From Candidatus Yanofskyibacteriota bacterium (GTDB taxonomy: Bacteria; Patescibacteriota; Minisyncoccia; JACQLN01): a stretch of 50,133 nucleotides of DNA. The position numbers were made by a program, and so were the translations under genes. The notes beneath the pieces are model-generated. The model saw nothing but the letters and a program-made list of their open reading frames with translations, made no database searches and was not told the origin of the DNA. Location of the stretch: assembly GCA_943359335.1 (NCBI GenBank), contig CALRHC010000006.1, positions 1-50,133 of the forward strand. The letters are read 5' to 3'. Below are positions 1 through 8,553 of the stretch, in pieces (position 1 is the first letter of the stretch; every line of letters begins with the position of its first letter).

Positions 1-768
1 ATAAAACCAAATCCTTATCAGCCCAGAAAAGAATTCGACGAAACAGAACTTAATAGTTTAGCAGATTCTATGAAGCAATACGGCATGCTACAACCTCTTT
101 TGGTTTCGAAAGTAGAATTGGAGGTTTCTAGTGGAACTAGAGTTGAATACCAGTTAATAGCTGGCGAACGTCGTTTAAAGGCGGCTGGCATTGCGGGGCT
201 TAGGCAAGTTCCTGTAATTATTAAAAATCCAGACAATGCCACAAAACTGGAAATTGCTTTAATAGAAAATGTTCAGCGGCAAAATTTAAATGCCATAGAA
301 GAGGCTTTGGCTTATGAACGTTTAATGACTGAATTTAAATTAACCCAAATGGAGGTGGCTCAAAAAGTTGGCAAGAGTCGCGAGGTGGTTGCCAACAGAG
401 TTCGTCTTTTAGATTTACCATACGAAGTTCAACGAAGTATTTCCGACGGAAAAATAAGCGAAGGACATGCCAAGGTTTTACTTGCAGTAAAAAATTCTGA
501 ACGCCAAATATTTTTAACCGACGAAATTATTAAAAAAACTTTATCGGTTAGAGAATTAGAAGATATTGTTCGCCAGGATGAATCTTATAAGGCCAAAGCT
601 ACAAGAGTTAGTGATCCGGAATTAGAAAATTACAAAAAAACAATTCAAGACACTTTAGGCACACCAGTCTCCTTTTCGGGTAACCGAGAAAAAGGAAAAC
701 TAGCTATCAGTTTTTATTCTCAAGAGGATTTAGATAGGCTAATTAAAAAACTAACCAATCAATCGTAA
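1..768 (+). CDS. parB: ParB/RepB/Spo0J family chromosome partitioning protein, 5' truncated by window edge
   Basis: Frame 1 is open from base 1 (IKPNPYQPRKEFDETELNSLADSMKQYGMLQPLLV...GERRLKAA...ALIENVQRQNLNAIEEA), classic ParB N-domain plus HTH. Confidence 0.93.
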   Translation: MKPNPYQPRKEFDETELNSLADSMKQYGMLQPLLVSKVELEVSSGTRVEYQLIAGERRLKAAGIAGLRQVPVIIKNPDNATKLEIALIENVQRQNLNAIEEALAYERLMTEFKLTQMEVAQKVGKSREVVANRVRLLDLPYEVQRSISDGKISEGHAKVLLAVKNSERQIFLTDEIIKKTLSVRELEDIVRQDESYKAKATRVSDPELENYKKTIQDTLGTPVSFSGNREKGKLAISFYSQEDLDRLIKKLTNQS

Positions 769-2163
769 TCTTTCCTTAATTTTTGTTCTGGCTTTAGAGG
801 TTTTAATAAACCTTAACCAATCCTGCGAGGGTTTTTGATTTTTTCCTGTAACAACTTCTATAATATCGCCATCATTTAATGTGTGTGTGATACCCATAAT
901 TTTTCCGTTGACTTTGGCTTGGATGCATTTATCGCCTAAATCAGAATGGATTGCATAAGCAAAGTCTAGTGGTGTAGCTTCTTCGGGTAATTCTATAACG
1001 TCGCCTCTAGGTGTATAAACAAAAATTCTATCTTTAAAGAAATCTATTTTTGCGTTTTCCCAAAAATCTTCGCTATTTAGATCTTGATTTTGCCATTCGG
1101 AAAGTTGGTGTAACCAAGAATATTTTTTGGCTATGGGATTTTTTGATTCTTTATAGCTCCAGTGGGCGGCAATACCGTAATCTGCATTTTTGTTCATTTC
1201 CTCGGTTCTTATTTGGAATTCGGTTATTTTGCCTTCCTCGCAAAAAACAGTGGTATGCAAAGATTGGTAACCATTTGGTTTAGGCAGGGCAATATAGTCT
1301 TTTATTCTATTGGGCAGTGGTTGCCAATATTTATGTAATACACCTAAGGTTTCGTAACAAGAAACAATGTCGGGCACAATAACTCGAAGCGCCACAAGAT
1401 CGTACATTCTTTCTAAATTAAATTCGTATTTTTGAAGTTTGCGCCATAAGCTGTACAAATGTTTAGCGCGAGCACTTAAACGAATATAGCGGATATTATT
1501 TTCTTTTAATATTTTTTCTACAGCTGGTTTTATTCTTTCTGCATATTTTTTGTTTTCGGCAATTTGATCTTTTACAAAGTCTAAAAGATTTTTATATTCT
1601 TCGGGGTAAACATAAGGAAAGGCATAGTCTTCCATTATGCCTTTTAATTCGCCCATGCCTAAGCGCGAAGCGAGTGGCGCATAAACTTCTAAGGCCTCGC
1701 GAGCGATTCGTTCTTTGTTACCTTTAAAAGTATCTAGTGTTTCTAAGTTATGAAGCCTATCGGCTAACTTAATTAAAACCACGCGAATGTCTTTGGCAGT
1801 AGCTAAAATCATTTTATGAAAATTTTCTATGAAACCTTTTTCGCCCGAATAACTTACGCGGTGTAATTTGGTTACCGACTGAACCAAAAAAGATATTTTT
1901 GGTCCAAATTCTTTTTCTATGGTTTCTATTTTGTAATTACTTTCTTCTAAAGCATCATGGAGTAATCCTGCTGCCACAGTTTCGTGGTCCATATTAAAAT
2001 CGGTTAAAATTTGGGCAACGGCTAGCGGGTGAGTAATATAGTCTTCGTCAGAATCTCTTTTTTGGTCGGTATGAGCTTGCTCAGCAAAAGTATAGGCCTT
2101 CTGGATAGTTTCAGCCTCTGTAGGGGAATATTTAGCTAGTATCTTAGCCAATATTTCTTGCAT
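751..2163 (-). CDS. RelA/SpoT family (p)ppGpp synthetase/hydrolase (HD, synthetase and TGS domains)
   Basis: HD motif (HDALEES), RelA_SpoT domain (KPNGYQSLHTTV), TGS (VYTPRGDVIELPEEATPLDFAYAIHSDLGDKC). Confidence 0.93.
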   Translation of the reverse strand: MQEILAKILAKYSPTEAETIQKAYTFAEQAHTDQKRDSDEDYITHPLAVAQILTDFNMDHETVAAGLLHDALEESNYKIETIEKEFGPKISFLVQSVTKLHRVSYSGEKGFIENFHKMILATAKDIRVVLIKLADRLHNLETLDTFKGNKERIAREALEVYAPLASRLGMGELKGIMEDYAFPYVYPEEYKNLLDFVKDQIAENKKYAERIKPAVEKILKENNIRYIRLSARAKHLYSLWRKLQKYEFNLERMYDLVALRVIVPDIVSCYETLGVLHKYWQPLPNRIKDYIALPKPNGYQSLHTTVFCEEGKITEFQIRTEEMNKNADYGIAAHWSYKESKNPIAKKYSWLHQLSEWQNQDLNSEDFWENAKIDFFKDRIFVYTPRGDVIELPEEATPLDFAYAIHSDLGDKCIQAKVNGKIMGITHTLNDGDIIEVVTGKNQKPSQDWLRFIKTSKARTKIKERLRLIG

Positions 2164-2212
2164 TGTTTAAGCGTAGCAGATAAGAGGTTTTGGTGCTATT
2201 GACAATAGATTG

Positions 2213-2236
2213 TATATATGATAATATTAAACCATC
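2213..2236 (+). promoter_or_regulatory. Sigma70-like promoter for the 2285 ORF
   Basis: TTGACA - 17 nt - TAATAT in ctattgacaatagattgtatatatgataatatt. Confidence 0.6.
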
Positions 2237-2284
2237 GAAATTTAGGCGGTTCTTTTTTTAAAACCCTATAACTCGGAGGGGGTT

Positions 2285-2689
2285 ATGGAGCAGTTTATCT
2301 GGATCGCATTGGTCGGGATTCTCCTGTTCTTCGCTTGGCAGGCTGCACAGGAGGTTCTTCAGGCCGGAGAACCTCTGGTGGTGATTCCCACGACAACGAA
2401 CGCTACCAGTGTTCCCACGACCGTTCAGACGCGGAGGAGGACATCTGCTCGGAAGAGGGTGGAATCCACTGACGTGAAGGTCTCCAAGGTTTCGTCTTCT
2501 GAAGGATGCCCCTCCAGCGACGAGTTCAAAACCCACGAAGTTCGCTTCGCCGGCCGGTGGTATGCCTGCCGGCCGGACGGTGACACGAATCGTCAGATGG
2601 GTCTCTGCCGAGTAATTCTCGGCGACCGTCGGACTCACCAGAGGGTGATCGTTCGGCGGATCGATGAGATTCGTCGTACGAAGGGTTGA
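2285..2689 (+). CDS. Hypothetical protein, N-terminal TM segment, basic/Thr-rich linker
   Basis: Promoter, GGAGGGGG Shine-Dalgarno, start codon and 3' terminator; N-term IWIALVGILLFFAW; visibly higher GC than neighbours. Confidence 0.7.
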   Translation: MEQFIWIALVGILLFFAWQAAQEVLQAGEPLVVIPTTTNATSVPTTVQTRRRTSARKRVESTDVKVSKVSSSEGCPSSDEFKTHEVRFAGRWYACRPDGDTNRQMGLCRVILGDRRTHQRVIVRRIDEIRRTKG

Positions 2690-2708
2690 GAGTTCTTTAA
2701 TACGCAAG

Positions 2709-2738
2709 AGGCGGACCTAATGGTCCGCCTCTTTTTCA
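2709..2738. terminator. Bidirectional terminator hairpin
   Basis: AGAGGCGGACC taat GGTCCGCCTCTTTTT. Confidence 0.75.
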
Positions 2739-4768
2739 TCTTCTTCTTTTTCTATTGGCTCCGTCGGAGTTTCTTCTTGTGGTTTTAGTTTTGGATTAAC
2801 CCAACTAGCATATTTGCAATCGGGATAACGTGAACAGCCATAGAAAGTTTTTTTAGTGCGGGTTCGTTTTACAATCACATCGCCCTCTTTGCAATCTGGG
2901 CATTTCATATCTATTTTATTTACAATTCGTTCGGTGTGCTTGCAATCTGGAAAACCAGTGCAGGCATAAAATTTGCCAAAGCGTCCTAATTTTATAACAA
3001 TCGGCTTGCCACATTCAGGGCAAATTTTGTCTGTAGGTTCGTCGTTTTTAAAATCTGTTTTTTTAAGTTCGTCCATTTTTTCTTTTATAATTTTTTCAAA
3101 AGGTTCATAAAATTCTCTTATAACCGGTACCCATTCTATTTTATCTTCGGCGATACTGTCCAACTTTTTTTCCATTTTAGCTGTAAAATCTATATCTACA
3201 ATGTTAGGAAAATGTTCAACTAATAAATCGTTAACTATTATACCCATTTCGGTGGGTTTTATTTTTTTTTGTTCGTCTTTTTCTACATAGCCTCTGTTTT
3301 GAATAGTAGAAAGAGTTGGCGCATAGGTGGATGGTCTGCCAATACCATGTTGTTCTAATGCTTTAATTAAAGTAGCTTCGGAGAATCTAGCAGGAGGTTC
3401 GGTAAAGTGTTGTTCGGGTTTTAATTCTAAAAGATTAAGATTTTCGTTCGCTTTTAATTCGGGTAAAATAGTTTCTTCGGTTTTTAAAGAATAAACCTTT
3501 GTAAAACCATCAAACTTTTTAGTGAGGCCATTGGCTCTAAAGAGACAGCTTTTAGCTTCTAGCTTTTGGCTTTTAGCAAATACATCTACAGTAGTTGCAT
3601 CAAAAACAGCTGGCGCCATTTGTGTAGCCATAAAGCGTTGCCAAATCAAGCGGTAAAGTTTTAATTGAGCAGGTTCTAAATGAGAAGTCATCTCCTCCGG
3701 TGTTCTTAAAGGATCGGTTGGGCGAATAGCCTCGTGGGCTTCTTGAGCACCTTTAGATTTTGTTTTATATGTTCTGTTTTCTAAATATTTTTCGCCATAA
3801 CTTTCTTTTATAAAACCAGATGCCACGCTAATAGCGTCTTGCGATAAATTAAGCGAATCGGTTCTCATGTATGTAATCAAACCAGTTCGATCGCCTAAAA
3901 GATCTATGCCCTCATAGAGTTGTTGGGCTAACATCATTGTACGTTTTGCCGAAAAGCCAAGTTTACGCGCAGCAGTTTGTTGTAATGTACTGGTGGTAAA
4001 AGGCGGGGAAGGGTTTCGCTTGGTTTCTTTTTTTTCTATACTTTCTACTTTCCAATCCGAATTTTCTAAAGTAGTTAATATTTTTTTGGCTGATTCTTCG
4101 CTGGCTATAGCAAATTTATCTAAAGCTTCATTATTTATTTTAAAAAGCTTTGCTTCGAAGGCTTCTTTTGAAGTAGGTTTTTCTAGGTTAGCTGTTAAGC
4201 TCCAATATTCTTGTTTTTGAAATTTCTCTCTTTCTCTTTCTCGTTCAACGATTAATCTTACCGCTACCGATTGCACACGGCCGGCCGAAAGGCCACGAGA
4301 TACTTTTTTCCAAAGAAGCGGTGAGAGTTTGTAACCCACCAATCTATCTAGAATGCGACGAGCTTGTTGGGCGTCCACCATATCTTGGTCTATTTGCCGT
4401 GGATGCTTTAATGCTTCTAAAATAGCTTTTGCAGTAATTTCGTGAAAAACTATTCTTTCTATTTCTTTTTTTTCTAAACCCAAGGCTTGAACGAGGTGCC
4501 AAGAAATTGCTTCGCCTTCTCGGTCTTCGTCGGTTGCTAGAATAATTTTATCTGCTTTTTGGGCTAGTTTTTTTAAGAGAGCAACTTGTTTTTTGGCTTT
4601 GGCAGGAACCAAATATTTAGGTTCAAAATTGTGTTCGGTATCTATGCCAAGTTTGCTTTTTGGTAAATCGCGCACATGACCAAAAGAGGACTCTACTTTA
4701 AAGTCCTTACCTAAAAACTTTTCTATTGTCCTTGCCTTAGCAGGAGATTCTACGATTACTAAGTTCAT
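2717..4768 (-). CDS. topA: DNA topoisomerase I (type IA) with C-terminal zinc ribbons
   Basis: MNLVIVESPAKARTIEKFLG, GRVQSVAVRLIVERE, LITYMRTDS, CPECGKPIVIKLGRFGKFYACTGFPDCKHTE. Confidence 0.97.
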   Translation of the reverse strand: MNLVIVESPAKARTIEKFLGKDFKVESSFGHVRDLPKSKLGIDTEHNFEPKYLVPAKAKKQVALLKKLAQKADKIILATDEDREGEAISWHLVQALGLEKKEIERIVFHEITAKAILEALKHPRQIDQDMVDAQQARRILDRLVGYKLSPLLWKKVSRGLSAGRVQSVAVRLIVEREREREKFQKQEYWSLTANLEKPTSKEAFEAKLFKINNEALDKFAIASEESAKKILTTLENSDWKVESIEKKETKRNPSPPFTTSTLQQTAARKLGFSAKRTMMLAQQLYEGIDLLGDRTGLITYMRTDSLNLSQDAISVASGFIKESYGEKYLENRTYKTKSKGAQEAHEAIRPTDPLRTPEEMTSHLEPAQLKLYRLIWQRFMATQMAPAVFDATTVDVFAKSQKLEAKSCLFRANGLTKKFDGFTKVYSLKTEETILPELKANENLNLLELKPEQHFTEPPARFSEATLIKALEQHGIGRPSTYAPTLSTIQNRGYVEKDEQKKIKPTEMGIIVNDLLVEHFPNIVDIDFTAKMEKKLDSIAEDKIEWVPVIREFYEPFEKIIKEKMDELKKTDFKNDEPTDKICPECGKPIVIKLGRFGKFYACTGFPDCKHTERIVNKIDMKCPDCKEGDVIVKRTRTKKTFYGCSRYPDCKYASWVNPKLKPQEETPTEPIEKEEDEKEADH

Positions 4769-4896
4769 TTTTTATTTTGTTTTTTAATATCACTTTTCGC
4801 TCCTGCAAGGAGGAGCGCTTGCATCCTCCCTCTTTATATTTAAGTTGAACCTCCTTGAAATCGCTCAAAATGATATTAGGGTAAGTTTTTTCTCTG

Positions 4897-4991
4897 ACAT
4901 CTCTCCTAACAGCATTCATGGAGAAAACCTAAATCAGTTGACGATGAACCTTGCTTAGGCAAGCTTCATATATCGTTGTTAGGAGAGATGT
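4897..4991 (-). repeat. Structured intergenic element, copy A
   Basis: 14-bp perfect outer stem ACATCTCTCCTAAC/GTTAGGAGAGATGT; 3' core CTCCATGAATGC; internal hairpin TGCCTAAGCA shared with copy E. Confidence 0.7.
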
Positions 4992-5004
4992 TTAAATTTG
5001 TAAG

Positions 5005-6081
5005 CTACATCAAAGTATATATTTGCCCTCCCATGTTTTTTATATATCCATTAAGTTCTAAACTGGTTAACACTGAACTGACCACATGGGGCTTAAGTTT
5101 AGTTATTTGAATAATTTTGTCAATGTGAGCGGGTTCTGTTTGAATTAAATTTATTATATTTTTTTCTTCTTCGGTAAATTTATTTAAATCAATTTCTATC
5201 TTTTCTTTCGTGCTTAATTTTTTTAAATTAAGTTCTTGTAAAACATCCTCGGCACATAATACTACTTTGGCTCCGTCTTGCAAAAGTTTATTGGTTCCAG
5301 CAGATGTTGTATTGGTGATAGGGCCTGGTACGGCAAAGACTTCGCGGTTAGCCTCTAAGGCTTGCTTCGCCGTTATTAAGGCGCCACCGTCTATTTTAGA
5401 TTCTATAACTAATGTTCCCAAAGATAAGCCGGCGATTATTCTATTTCTTGCTGGGAAGTTCTGTTTAAAAGCTTCTGTACCCGCAGGGTATTCGGAAAGA
5501 ATTAAGTTGTCTTTTTTTAACATTTCTGCGGCCAAAGGTTCGTTCATTCTTGGATAAATTTGATCCACGCCACAACCCAACACGCCAATTGTTTTGCCGC
5601 CATGTTTTAGTGTGGCTGAATGTGTTAATGCATCAATGCCTTGAGCTAAGCCACTAACAATTGTTAAACCAGATTCCACTAGTTGCGGTATAAGAATATC
5701 TACTGCAGTGCGACCATAACCCGAAGGGGTTCTGGTGCCAACTACTCCAATACTTTTTGTGTGTAAAAGATCAGCGTTGCCTTTCAAGTATAACAGAATT
5801 GGCGAGGAAGATATTTCTTTTAACAGTTTTGGGTAACTTTTTTCAAAAAAAGAAATTGTTTTTATATTTAATTTTTCTAGTTTTCCCCATTCGGTTTTTG
5901 GATTTACTATTTCTCTTTTGGCGAGTGCCTCTTTTATACTCTCGCCATTAAAATCCAACTGTAAAATTTTTCCCGCCGGCGCATTCCACGCTCTTTCGGC
6001 GGTTTTAAAAACAAAGAGTAATTTTTTTATTCGCGAAAGCCCGTAAACAATGTTTAGAGCATTAAGCCATAAATTGTCCAT
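5005..6081 (-). CDS. dprA: DNA processing protein DprA/Smf
   Basis: GVVGTRTPSGYGR, SGLAQGIDALTHSATLKHGGKTIGVLGCGVDQIYP, SEYPAGT, FPARNRIIAGLS; C-terminal winged helix. Confidence 0.95.
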   Translation of the reverse strand: MDNLWLNALNIVYGLSRIKKLLFVFKTAERAWNAPAGKILQLDFNGESIKEALAKREIVNPKTEWGKLEKLNIKTISFFEKSYPKLLKEISSSPILLYLKGNADLLHTKSIGVVGTRTPSGYGRTAVDILIPQLVESGLTIVSGLAQGIDALTHSATLKHGGKTIGVLGCGVDQIYPRMNEPLAAEMLKKDNLILSEYPAGTEAFKQNFPARNRIIAGLSLGTLVIESKIDGGALITAKQALEANREVFAVPGPITNTTSAGTNKLLQDGAKVVLCAEDVLQELNLKKLSTKEKIEIDLNKFTEEEKNIINLIQTEPAHIDKIIQITKLKPHVVSSVLTSLELNGYIKNMGGQIYTLM

Positions 6082-6106
6082 GTTCTTTAAATAATATCAT
6101 GGAGAA

Positions 6107-8029
6107 TTATGTTTTAAGTTTTTCTACGGCTTGGGAAAGCATTTCGCAGTATAAGTTTAAACCAATTTGGTTTATGTGGCCTGATTGGTTTCGGCCCAAA
6201 ATGTTGCCGGCGCCACGAAGCTCTAAATCGCGTAAAGCGATTTTAAAACCATCACCTAAGTTAGAAAATTCTTGCAAAGCTATTAAGCGGCTCTCGGCCA
6301 AACTAGAAACTGTTTTTTTGTCGTGTAGAAAGTAAACAACTGCTTTAATATCGCGCCTGCCTACGCGGCCACGTAACTGGTGAGCTTGGGATAAGCCAAG
6401 TTTGGTAGCATCGGAAACAATTAATGTGTTGGCATTAGGCAGGTCAATTCCATTTTCTATAATAGTTGTAGAAACTAAAACATTACTGGCGCCACTTTTA
6501 AAACTTTCAACTGCGTCTATAATTTGCTTTTCACCCATACGGCCATGTAGTGCGGTTAATTTGGCCTGAGGCACAAGTTCTTTTATTTGTTCCATTACAG
6601 AATTTATTTTATGGATTCTATTTTCTAAAAAGAAAACTTGGCCGTGGCGGGCGAGTTCAAACTCTACAGCTTTTTTTATTGTATCCCAAGAAAAATTTTC
6701 TATTTTAGTTTCCACAGCTTCGCGGCCAAGTGGCGGTGTCTGTATTTTAGAAATTGGTTTTAAATTAGACATAGCCAAATAAAGTGTACGGGGAATAGGT
6801 GTGGCTGAAAGCATTAAAACGTCTATATTAGCTTTTAGTTTTTTTATTTTTTCTTTTTGTAAAACACCAAAGCGTTGTTCTTCGTCTATTATTAAAAGCC
6901 CAAGATCTTTAAATTCTACGTCTTTAGAAAACAAACGATGCGTGCCAATTATCACATCAACCGTACCTAGTTTAATTTTTTTAGCAAAATCTTTATTTAC
7001 TTCCTCTGCATTTAAACGGCTAAGCATGGCTATGCTAACTCCATGTTTTTCTAAGCGGTTACTAAAAACATCGTAATGTTGGCGGGCTAAAATTGTTGTA
7101 GGCGAAATTAAAGCAACTTGCTTTCCAGAAATTACACTTTTAAATGCGGCGCGAATAGCAAGTTCGGTTTTACCAAAGCCAACATCACCCACTAAAACCC
7201 TATCCATTGGTTTTTCGTTTTCCATATCGGTTTCTATTTCTTTCCAGCTTCGGGATTGATCCGGAGTTTCGGGGTATTCAAAATCGGCAATAATATTTTC
7301 CATTTCTTGGGAATTTTTAACAAAACTAAAACCGCGCGAAACTTCGCGGTTGGCATATAATTGCAATAAATCTTTAGCTAACTTTACAACATCTTCTTTA
7401 GCTTTTGTTTTTATTTTGTACCATAAGTTTCCACCCAAACCATGAACCTTAGGGCGAGTAAAGCCAACGTACAAAGATATTTTTTTAACTTGCTCAAAGG
7501 GCAAAAACAATCTGTCGCCTTTGGCGTATTCAATTTCGAAATAGTTTTCTAAATCGGTGGTGGCGCCTTTTAACTTGCCAATACCGTGGTCTATGTGAAC
7601 CACGTAATCGCCAGCTTTAAAGCGTGTATAAATTTTTTCTAGTTCGTCTAATTCGGCTTCGGGAGATTTTGTTTTTGGTTTTTCTAGTTCGGAAATATTT
7701 TCTATGTTGTTGCCGTTAAAATCAAAAGCCAGTGGGTTGTCTAAATTTACCGGCCAGATAGTTAAAATAGAGCCTAAAAAAGAAACTTCGCCTGGGTTTA
7801 AAACAGGACTCGTTTTGGTATAACCAAAATCAGCGAGTTCGCGAATTAAAGCGAGGGGATTAATTTTTAAATCTTTTTCCAAGATGCGCACATGATTACG
7901 CCACCAAATATTTTTTTGGCTTAAAACTTTAATTTTATTTTCATTTTCTTTGAACCACAAAACGCCCTGATTTCTAAATTCAGGGATATTCGCGACGACA
8001 AGTATTGAATCTAATGTGCTTTTTTGCAT
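6107..8029 (-). CDS. mfd: Mfd/TRCF-like helicase, shortened (RNAP-interacting and helicase domains)
   Basis: FKAGDYVVHIDHGIGKLKG (CarD/RID-like), GDVGFGKTELAIRAAFK, DEEQRFGVLQKEKIK, LSATPIPRTLYLAMS, QAHQLRGRVGR; 640 aa. Confidence 0.88.
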   Translation of the reverse strand: MQKSTLDSILVVANIPEFRNQGVLWFKENENKIKVLSQKNIWWRNHVRILEKDLKINPLALIRELADFGYTKTSPVLNPGEVSFLGSILTIWPVNLDNPLAFDFNGNNIENISELEKPKTKSPEAELDELEKIYTRFKAGDYVVHIDHGIGKLKGATTDLENYFEIEYAKGDRLFLPFEQVKKISLYVGFTRPKVHGLGGNLWYKIKTKAKEDVVKLAKDLLQLYANREVSRGFSFVKNSQEMENIIADFEYPETPDQSRSWKEIETDMENEKPMDRVLVGDVGFGKTELAIRAAFKSVISGKQVALISPTTILARQHYDVFSNRLEKHGVSIAMLSRLNAEEVNKDFAKKIKLGTVDVIIGTHRLFSKDVEFKDLGLLIIDEEQRFGVLQKEKIKKLKANIDVLMLSATPIPRTLYLAMSNLKPISKIQTPPLGREAVETKIENFSWDTIKKAVEFELARHGQVFFLENRIHKINSVMEQIKELVPQAKLTALHGRMGEKQIIDAVESFKSGASNVLVSTTIIENGIDLPNANTLIVSDATKLGLSQAHQLRGRVGRRDIKAVVYFLHDKKTVSSLAESRLIALQEFSNLGDGFKIALRDLELRGAGNILGRNQSGHINQIGLNLYCEMLSQAVEKLKT

Positions 8030-8125
8030 CGCCTAGAGAATATTGTAAGGGTTCTGTAGTTTAGAGTCAAAAACACGGTAAATGCTTGGTTTTTTATCGG
8101 AAGGACTACCCTTCCTAGCGTGCTA

Positions 8126-8153
8126 TTGACAGGATTTATGGATATGCTATACT
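8126..8153 (+). promoter_or_regulatory. Sigma70-like extended -10 promoter
   Basis: TTGACA - 16 nt - TATACT preceded by TGC. Confidence 0.6.
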
Positions 8154-8156
8154 GTG

Positions 8157-8463
8157 CAGGTACCATAAAAATTTGGGCTGACGTGCCTTCGTACTTTTCC
8201 AGCGATGGAGGCCAGGGATGCGTGTAACATGTAGCTCATAGTGCCCAAGCAAGCACTATGTCTGCTATCTCTGATAGCCGAGACGTCACAATTGTCACCT
8301 AGCCCACTGGTGACCAGCATAGAGTTTCTAGGGCTCTTTGCTGAGGAAATGCAGGTAGAGGTCGTGAACGGACTGGAAACCGTTCGATGCCAAGCAGAGG
8401 CATTAGATTTCTACAGTACCAGTTAAAGTACCTCCCCCGCGCCAAAAGGCGCGGGGATTTTTT
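8157..8463 (+). ncRNA. Candidate structured ncRNA, unassigned family
   Basis: Promoter upstream; hairpins CATAGTGC/GCACTATG, GCTATC/GATAGC, GTCACC/GGTGAC, ACGG/CCGT; 5' GGTAC and 3' GTACC can close it; ends in terminator CCCCGCGCCaaaaGGCGCGGGGATTTTTTT. Confidence 0.6.
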
Positions 8464-8465
8464 TA
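8435..8465 (+). terminator. Rho-independent terminator
   Basis: CCCCGCGCC aaaa GGCGCGGGG followed by T-tract. Confidence 0.85.
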
Positions 8466-8519
8466 TTCATACCTTAAAGCCTTCACGGGATTTTTCTTAG
8501 AAGCTTGGCTGGTTTACCC
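8463..8519 (-). pseudogene. C-terminal remnant of a second MacB-like permease gene
   Basis: Minus-strand translation G*TSQASKKNPVKALRYE* aligns with the C-terminus of the adjacent permease, YPARQASKKNPVEALRYE*. Confidence 0.7.
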
Positions 8520-8553
8520 GCCGCTAGTTCATTTTAAATTATATAAAACTATT

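Noticed and set aside
2258-2707. 149-aa minus-strand ORF opposite the 2285 gene
   Set aside because: Antisense shadow of a GC-rich ORF; the plus strand has promoter, Shine-Dalgarno and terminator, the minus strand does not
8241-8426. 61-aa ORF
   Set aside because: Lies across perfect hairpins of the ncRNA candidate and lacks a ribosome site; composition not protein-like
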